Origin: Membranipora membranacea
Lineage: Eukaryota; Bryozoa; Gymnolaemata; Cheilostomatida; Membraniporidae
NCBI GenBank assembly: GCA_914767715.1
Contig: OU612068.1
Coordinates: 16,616,001-16,680,000 of the forward strand
Length of the DNA stretch: 64,000 bases
Direction: 5' to 3'
The notes beneath the pieces were generated by a model. That model was given only the letters and a program-made list of their open reading frames with translations. It made no database searches and was not told where the DNA came from. A program made the translations under genes and the position numbers. Every line of letters starts with the position of its first letter. Positions within the stretch are counted from its first letter, which is position 1. Positions 58,301 to 64,000 of the stretch are shown piece by piece.

Positions 58301-58483
58301 GTGTTTGGCTTACTTTGTAACTCATAAACACTATCCAACTCTGAAAGCAGTTTAGATTGTGTTTTGCTAGGTGTGTCTAAAGGAGTCCTTGATTTGATCA
58401 TCTTCCGAAACCACCATTCATCTTTGATACCTTCACCCTTGATACCTTCATCCTTCTGTTGAGGTGCGCTCAATGCGAAAGTT
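55330..58483 (-). CDS. NIPSNAP: NIPSNAP family protein, missing only the N-terminal exon
   Basis: Mitochondrial protein of the NIPSNAP1/2 type (two ferredoxin-like alpha-beta barrel domains; in vertebrates linked to mitophagy signalling). Exons: 58314-58483, 58016-58061, 57395-57486, 56899-56969, 56563-56703, 55798-56008, 55330-55394, all in phase with GT-AG borders. Diagnostic stretches: [24 protein letters not shown] joined to [59 protein letters not shown], and the terminal [13 protein letters not shown], matching human PLIRTMESRIMIP. The first exon should carry a mitochondrial presequence and end in phase 2; I could not identify it upstream of 58483. The gene is divergent from the CCDC42-like gene. 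Confidence 0.93.
57645..57822 (+). mobile_element. LINE-like 3' fragment in NIPSNAP intron
   Basis: Two frames carry [14 protein letters not shown] and [19 protein letters not shown], the pattern at the C-terminus of many metazoan non-LTR retrotransposon ORF2 proteins (a DL..LG helix, then A..DR..W). A frameshift and stop separate the blocks. GC content is higher than in the surrounding intron. Dead fragment. Confidence 0.6.
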
Positions 58484-60131
58484 CTAAAATAGCAAGGTAT
58501 AGGATTGTTTGTGAAGCTATAATCATTGCTATAATATGGTGCCTGTTACTGCAACATGCTACATATAGATAGCTATACATGTATTTTGGTCCGGTTTAGG
58601 CAAGAGGATTCTAAACGTATGCAAAGTAGTATTTCTAAGAGAAACATGTCCTTCACCCACATACAGCCGTTGTGTTGTGTCAGTAGCACTGGAACCTCAC
58701 CATCTTAGCAAGCAGCTGTTACTCCTTGATCTTAGCAAGAATAAGCCATAAGAGTATTACTACAATCATTTTGTACAATTTTATCCACCAGACCATGTAA
58801 TTGGCTGACCTTCAATATTGAGAATTTCTTCAGAATGGTCAAACTAAACTCAGATACCATGGCTTGATGATCAGGAGGGATTTTGATAGTACTCTAATAC
58901 AATGACAAAGAAAGTAGTGTTGTGGAGCAAGTTTAGACTAAGTCTAGTATAGTAAGTTGTAACACAAACTAACAGCAGAGATGATTCTTAGGTAACTTAG
59001 TTAGGTAAGGCTTACATATATATTATTAAATGTGCATAAAAATCTCACCTTTTGCTTGAAGTTGCAATGCATCCTGACAAATTAAATTGCCTGCTCAAAA
59101 ACTGAGCCAATTTCAGGCTGCTCATGGTATGCTTTCACAGAGTAAATGGACAAAATATGAAGATGAGAAGTGGAAAATTCCCTTTCTAGAGTCTCAAGAG
59201 CCAATTTCTGTATTTTGCATAAATGTTTTAGCACAAAACTACACTCCGATTCATGATACACTAGATATAATAACTATCAATCAACAGAGAATGGAGTGAT
59301 TGAGGAGATTAATAGTTAGAGAACTAAAACCGGATGGTTATTTGACATTCGCCCCTAACACAAGTCAGAAATTTGGCTTGAAAATTTCAAGGTTTCAATG
59401 ACGCGGGAATGTTTAAAATCACTCCTCATTGGTTACTTACAGAATAAATGTCTACATTTTAGACTGTGCCTCATTGGTGAATTGATATGCTAGGCGTGCA
59501 GTATTATTTATATTTTAATACTTTGTAAAGTATTCAAAGATTAAGTAATCGATGTACCTAGGTTTAGTAAAATGTATCTTTTGTCATCAAATGTTCTGGA
59601 ACAGTTGGCATACATAAATATCAGAGAGTGTCCATTTTGCTTTAGTATCTATTAGATTAGGGGTTGCATGCTTTGAATCATTCTCCCTGATTAAATGATG
59701 TATGCAATTCTTTTCCTTAAATTGGCATGACTAGGTTATTATCTGACAAATATAATGATTAAACGGCTTGTTTGTGTATGGGACTATGTCTTACTCCTCG
59801 ACTTACATTAAAACAATAAGTTTCACCTTTTGTCGCAATGAGGATTGTGCCTGATTTGTTTCAGTTGTTCAGCATATCATTATTCTTCCTGATATGATCC
59901 TGGAAACAGAAACAACAGCACTGAATGCTCAAACAATCTGTCGCGATAAGAACCCATCCAGAAACATATTTGTTAATCTAACAACCGGCAGTTGTCATGC
60001 GGGCATTTAGCCGTCTCATATATTTCAGGGAACAATTTTTGCAGGTTGTGATTGAAATACCCACATGACTCTTTTATAGCTTATGATGAGACAAATACCA
60101 TCCTGTTTTTGCTCTTCGTTTAGATTTCACC
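58484..60131. promoter_or_regulatory. Divergent intergenic region, NIPSNAP / CCDC42-like
   Basis: Head-to-head gap of at most 1.6 kb containing the unseen NIPSNAP first exon and both promoters. A polypyrimidine-AG at about 60110-60123 just before the CCDC42-like ATG suggests that gene has a 5' UTR intron. No TATA box or other element is convincing. A 70-codon ORF at 59087-59299 is not recognised. Confidence 0.45.
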
Positions 60132-63100
60132 ATGCCATATAACGGCATGGACCTGCTTGAAACAAAGCTGAAAATTAATTTACCGGAAAGTGTCACTCAC
60201 AATGATCGGATGTCGAACGCTAGCAAGCTGCTGGGTCTGCGACGGAAACTGGCCGAACTGGAGGAGGCACTTCAAATGAAAAAAGAGGTAGTGTGTAATT
60301 TACTTTATCTTTCTTACAACAGAATCAAACCTTTAAATGGTTTGAGTTGAGTAAGGAGGTATTGTATATATATAAATATATATATATAATATCTCTATGG
60401 TGGTACTACATTATCAACCACTCATTTTCAAAATATTTTCTGAGCACTTGCACGAGTACATTGCATAAGTAAAAAGCAGCTTTCATTTAGCCAAGGACAA
60501 GGCTAGCTTTCATAAATTACAGTAGTCAGAAATTTTGCAATGTATTATCACTTGAAATCCCTGATATAGAATTTATTGATAAGAAGGCACTAGCTGGCCT
60601 GTGTTTTTGTCTTTCATTATTGTAATAAGTCTTCAATTAGCAATCATGTGCTCAATATCCTACTGAGAATATGAATATACCATGTGGGGACCATTTACAG
60701 GAGTTTAAGATCACTATGTCTGGTCTTGAGACTAGGAAGGTGGTACTGGATAAGAAAGAGCTGAAGCTTCAGGGCCACCTCGCTCAGTATGATAAATATA
60801 TCCAGGTATGGTTGGTTGGTTTATTTTGTCACAAACATTAGGTATGCTGCGAGATTTGAATGTTTATACTGTTACATGAGTAGGGAATACCAAAAAGAAA
60901 TATAAAGATATGAGTAAAGTAAAGTCTGACTTCTAGTGGATTAAAAAATATTTGTAACATATAGTAACTCTGTTGCATTTAAACTTAACACTATTTTATG
61001 GCAACAGAGAAATTTCTCTATATTATTTTATTGGATGAGAAAAAACAGCGCATACACGGAATAGAGTTCTCACAAAATTAAACAACAAAGGGATCAGAGT
61101 TGTGATTGGATTCCGTATATTTGAAATAGATCAATGTTGATTCATGTCCTCCTGGAAATGATCCAATCCCAATTTTACTTATTGGGCAAAGGTCTCCCTT
61201 TTTAGTTCAAATTTTTTTAATTACCTTTATCCATTTCAATTATCTTTCTCAAACTAATATATAATTAAGATAATACAAACTGTGAACTAGAGTCACTGTG
61301 ATGATAGATACCTGGGTAACAAATCAATTATAAATTCATCTTTATATTCAAATCCGCAGGAAAATGATATGAAAAAAGCCAAAGCCTCCAGGAAGGCTCA
61401 GAATGAGAGGGTTATTTTAGCTTCTAAACAGAAGGAGCTTACTGAGTGAGTGAAATCTAACGGCTGCCTGTGTTGATATAGTGTTATATTTGAGACATTC
61501 AATGGTCAAACTGTATAAACAAATAAATTTATTTTGCAACTACCAATTAAGAATGACTGGTACATTTGAATCTTTAGTCATTATGCTTATTGGTAAATTC
61601 AACGAAAGAGCAAAATGTGTGATTCACATGTCTCTTCTTAGAATAACTGTTGGATCAAATGTTACAGGCGTAGAAAAAGTGCTACTGTACTAACAAACGA
61701 GCGTGATGATCTGAGACTGGAGATTGATGAACACATGCCCTATGTTAGATATCTCACCGAGGTAACCCAACGTGAAGAGTTCAATGAAATCAGGGATGTT
61801 ATCTTTCGGTACGAGACACTGTCCGCCCTCAACAAGGTAGATATAATAACACAGAAATAGAGCATAAAGATTCCAATGATTCAGGGAGTTCGAGACATAA
61901 CTCCCCGAATGAATCTAGAACAAAGCTGTTATTAGCAAGAGTTGTGCCCTTTTCTGTACTGAGGACATAACTTCATAATTTGTCACCGGAAGACACATGT
62001 CCAAAACTCCCTGGGAGAACAAATTTCCAGTGATTGTTTACTGCTAAAGTGAAGGATTTTCATAACATTAAAGCAGTAAAAAGTATATTAGATTTATATC
62101 CTGGATTTCGACCGATGACATAATTTGAAATTTAAGTTCCCATTTTCCATCCACAAAGCTACAAATGCAGCTATTTCTGTAACACTGCGAAAGCTAAGAA
62201 TCTGTTCAATATGACATGTAAAGATCAATAGCCAGCCAGTGTTGATGTCTTCCCGGCGCTGGACGTCCTTCTGAGTTTGCACTGGTGAGCCATCCATCAT
62301 AGCCAGGTCTGTGCATCAGGACCATAAAAACAGGTGATCTACTGTGTGCTTGCACAATGTATAACAATCTAACTCTGCCTCCTTGAAAGATGAGTAGACG
62401 GCTACGGCAGGTAAGGGTACAGGGTCACTACCCCTCACAAGCCAGCGAGCTCAAGAGGGCCTGTTCAGTCAAATAAGACCAAGTGTAAAAAGAAAATGAA
62501 GATAAATAATTGTTATGATTGATGAACCTCTCTCTGTCTCACTCTGCAAAACAGGAGCTGAAAGGTAAGGATGAGAAAATGAAGGCGAGGAGTTCCAGCG
62601 ATAGGCAGTACTTGAACAAGTATGTACTGAAGAAGAACGCCTCCATTTTGTCACTGAACGGCCAACTTAACCACCTGTGTTACAAGTATGATCAGCTAAA
62701 GATGGAGAGGGAGAGGCTGGAAAGTCAGATACACCAAATAGAGCTCACGGCTGGGGAGGAAACTCTGGAGATCGGTAAGGTCAGAATGTGAGTATAACAA
62801 TGTGTCTGCGCTATTTAATGAACTCCCTCTCCACACTGGTGACGTGATATACTCTTGCATGTATATCTCTGATCGATAGAGGGTGAATTAATTCACTTAG
62901 CATGAGTACCATCACAAGGAATTTGGTGTGACGACTTGCAGTTATAAGGGGCGGTTACATATTAGGTACTCATACTGAATTGACTCTAAAGATTAGAGAT
63001 ACACTCTTGTTAATAGTGCAGTCTCGATGTCAGTGTGCTCCCTCTCGCTGGTCTAAGTGCCTACGGGACGGCTGCAATGCGAGTTAGTGGTATTACATTA

Positions 63101-63584
63101 TTAAACACTCATTTTGTATTTGATAATGTAACGCCACTAACTTGCAATGCAGCTGTCTGAGCACTTAGACTACCCTCCCAATGAGGGGGATTTCATTGCA
63201 CTATTATAGACGGTTGCAATGGAATTATACAAAGCCCAGTCAACATGCTGGTTTGGGAATATGAAGACCAGTCTGAGCTTGAATGATTTGAAATAGCATG
63301 TGTGGCGCAGAATGGTGTGACACACCTTCAGAATTATGTTATGTTCTCATAGCACCGTCATATTTCAGATGTAGGCTCCTAATAGTATTCAATGCCAATT
63401 GTTGCCTGACCTACAAAGTATCTGTTAAGATATTATGTAATTCTGTAGTGTATTTTCATTTCACCCACTCTGCTTCTTTTTCAGGGCCGCCTATGCTATG
63501 TACCACCTAGTGTTGAAACGCAGTGTAACAATGGCAATGTTCCACAGAGGTGATGTCCTGGATCCTGCAAAACAGCTTGATCAA
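60132..63584 (+). CDS. CCDC42/CFAP73-like coiled-coil protein (DUF4200), 5' six coding exons
   Basis: Axonemal coiled-coil protein of the CCDC42/CFAP73 group, associated with motile cilia and sperm flagella. Exons: 60132-60287, 60701-60805, 61360-61445, 61668-61836, 62555-62787, 63485-63584, joining in frame to about 282 residues before the window ends. Features: LRRKLAELEEALQMKKEEF, then LDKKELKLQGHLAQYDKYIQ and ENDMKKAKASRKAQNER, the DUF4200 core where CCDC42 has FDKFLQEND followed by basic residues. FNEIRDVIFRYETLSALN corresponds to the CCDC42 stretch that precedes its second coil. Nearly all helical, Glu/Lys-rich. The last visible exon ends LDPAKQLDQ with a GTGAGT donor; family members continue for some tens of residues. 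Assignment between CCDC42 and CFAP73 is open. Confidence 0.88.
63045..63175. mobile_element. Palindromic MITE in CCDC42-like intron
   Basis: GTCTAAGTGCCTACGGGACG ... GCTGCAATGCGAGTTAGTGG pairs with CCACTAACTTGCAATGCAGC ... CTGTCTGAGCACTTAGAC. The end GTCTAAGTGCTCA-type motif recurs near 26295 and 41137, upstream of GPCR copies 1 and 3, suggesting one family. Confidence 0.8.
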
Positions 63585-63663
63585 GTGAGTGGCTTTATCT
63601 AGCTTTAGCTTCATTTAGCTTTATTTAGCTTTATTTAGCTAAATCTTTTATCAATGTTAAAGT

Positions 63664-63760
63664 CTAATCTGAGCCCCCCAGACTTTTGCCTCCCTCCCAA
63701 CGGCCACCCAGCGGGAAGGAGGGGCAAAAGTCTTGGGGGGGGGCTCAGACTAGGCTTTAT
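63664..63760. mobile_element. Short GC-rich hairpin element
   Basis: AAGTCTAATCTGAGCCCCCC, then AGACTTTTGCC, pairs with GGCAAAAGTCT then GGGGGGCTCAGACTAGGCTTT, around a ~35-base centre (CTCCCTCCCAACGGCCACCC). It resembles the G-run element at 21535-21672 in having C/G runs in the arms. Confidence 0.8.
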
Positions 63761-64000
63761 CATGTTTATTCAATCCTAGACTTAATAATGAGTAACATAT
63801 GCAGGACGCTACATAGTGCTTTAGCCACAATAATGTGCCTCACTGAAGTCGTATCTAGTGTCCTGTCTAGGTTTATTTTTACTATTGTCTGCTTGTCTAT
63901 TCGTCAACTGCTGTATGATAAGGAAAATGATTCGTTTCTAAGTTGCAAGAAAATTCTGAACGGTGAGTGTCGATGTATTTGTCCATCATTTGAGCCAGCA

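Noticed and set aside
1-64000. A bacterial defence system, CRISPR array or phage-type cassette
   Set aside because: Gene structure is eukaryotic throughout; no direct-repeat/spacer array or prokaryotic operon is visible.

Overview
The window looks like nuclear DNA of a non-vertebrate animal. Genes are intron-rich with GT-AG junctions, AT-rich introns hold many palindromic non-autonomous transposons (MITEs), and the recognisable proteins are metazoan: a SLC7 light-chain amino acid transporter, Slingshot cofilin phosphatase, the ER lectin OS-9, NIPSNAP and a CCDC42/CFAP73-like ciliary coiled-coil protein. I cannot name the species. All exon models were read by eye from reading frame, splice sites and remembered family sequence; nothing was searched or aligned by computer.

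Layout: 1-482 palindromic transposon; 741-1508 (+) last two exons of a SLC7 transporter; 3410-19367 (+) a complete 16-exon Slingshot phosphatase of about 1019 codons; 19685-19975 (-) an unidentified ORF; 21035-23214 (-) a four-exon secreted protein of unknown family; 24654-53955 (or 54028) (-) an OS-9/GPCR complex; 55330-58483 (-) NIPSNAP, lacking only its N-terminal exon; 60132-63584 (+) the first six coding exons of a CCDC42-like gene running off the right edge.

The most unusual region is about 24.3-49.3 kb. The OS-9 gene (MRH lectin domain at 50.1-52.4 kb, last exon at 42259-42369 ending in the ER-retrieval-like tetrapeptide RDEL) carries an intronless class A GPCR in one large intron, on the same strand. 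The segment holding this GPCR plus the 3' OS-9 exons has been tandemly repeated, giving four GPCR copies (three open, one pseudogene) and two to three sets of OS-9 C-terminal exons in different stages of decay. Some duplicated exons are intact and nearly identical to the parent (38333-38560, 37337-37447, 29986-30216). Others carry a stop, a frameshift, a 468-bp transposon insertion, or are cut by a 2.6-kb foldback element whose arms are arrays of a short CCCACC-containing repeat. The OS-9 N-terminal lectin half is not repeated.

Mobile DNA: I found at least a dozen inverted-repeat elements, several in the paralogous units where the empty site can be read from a sister copy, so insertions can be ordered relative to the duplication. 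A LINE-like 3' fragment lies in a NIPSNAP intron. There are no rRNA genes, CRISPR arrays or bacterial-type operons. The tRNA-like stretches are short and sit inside repeats.
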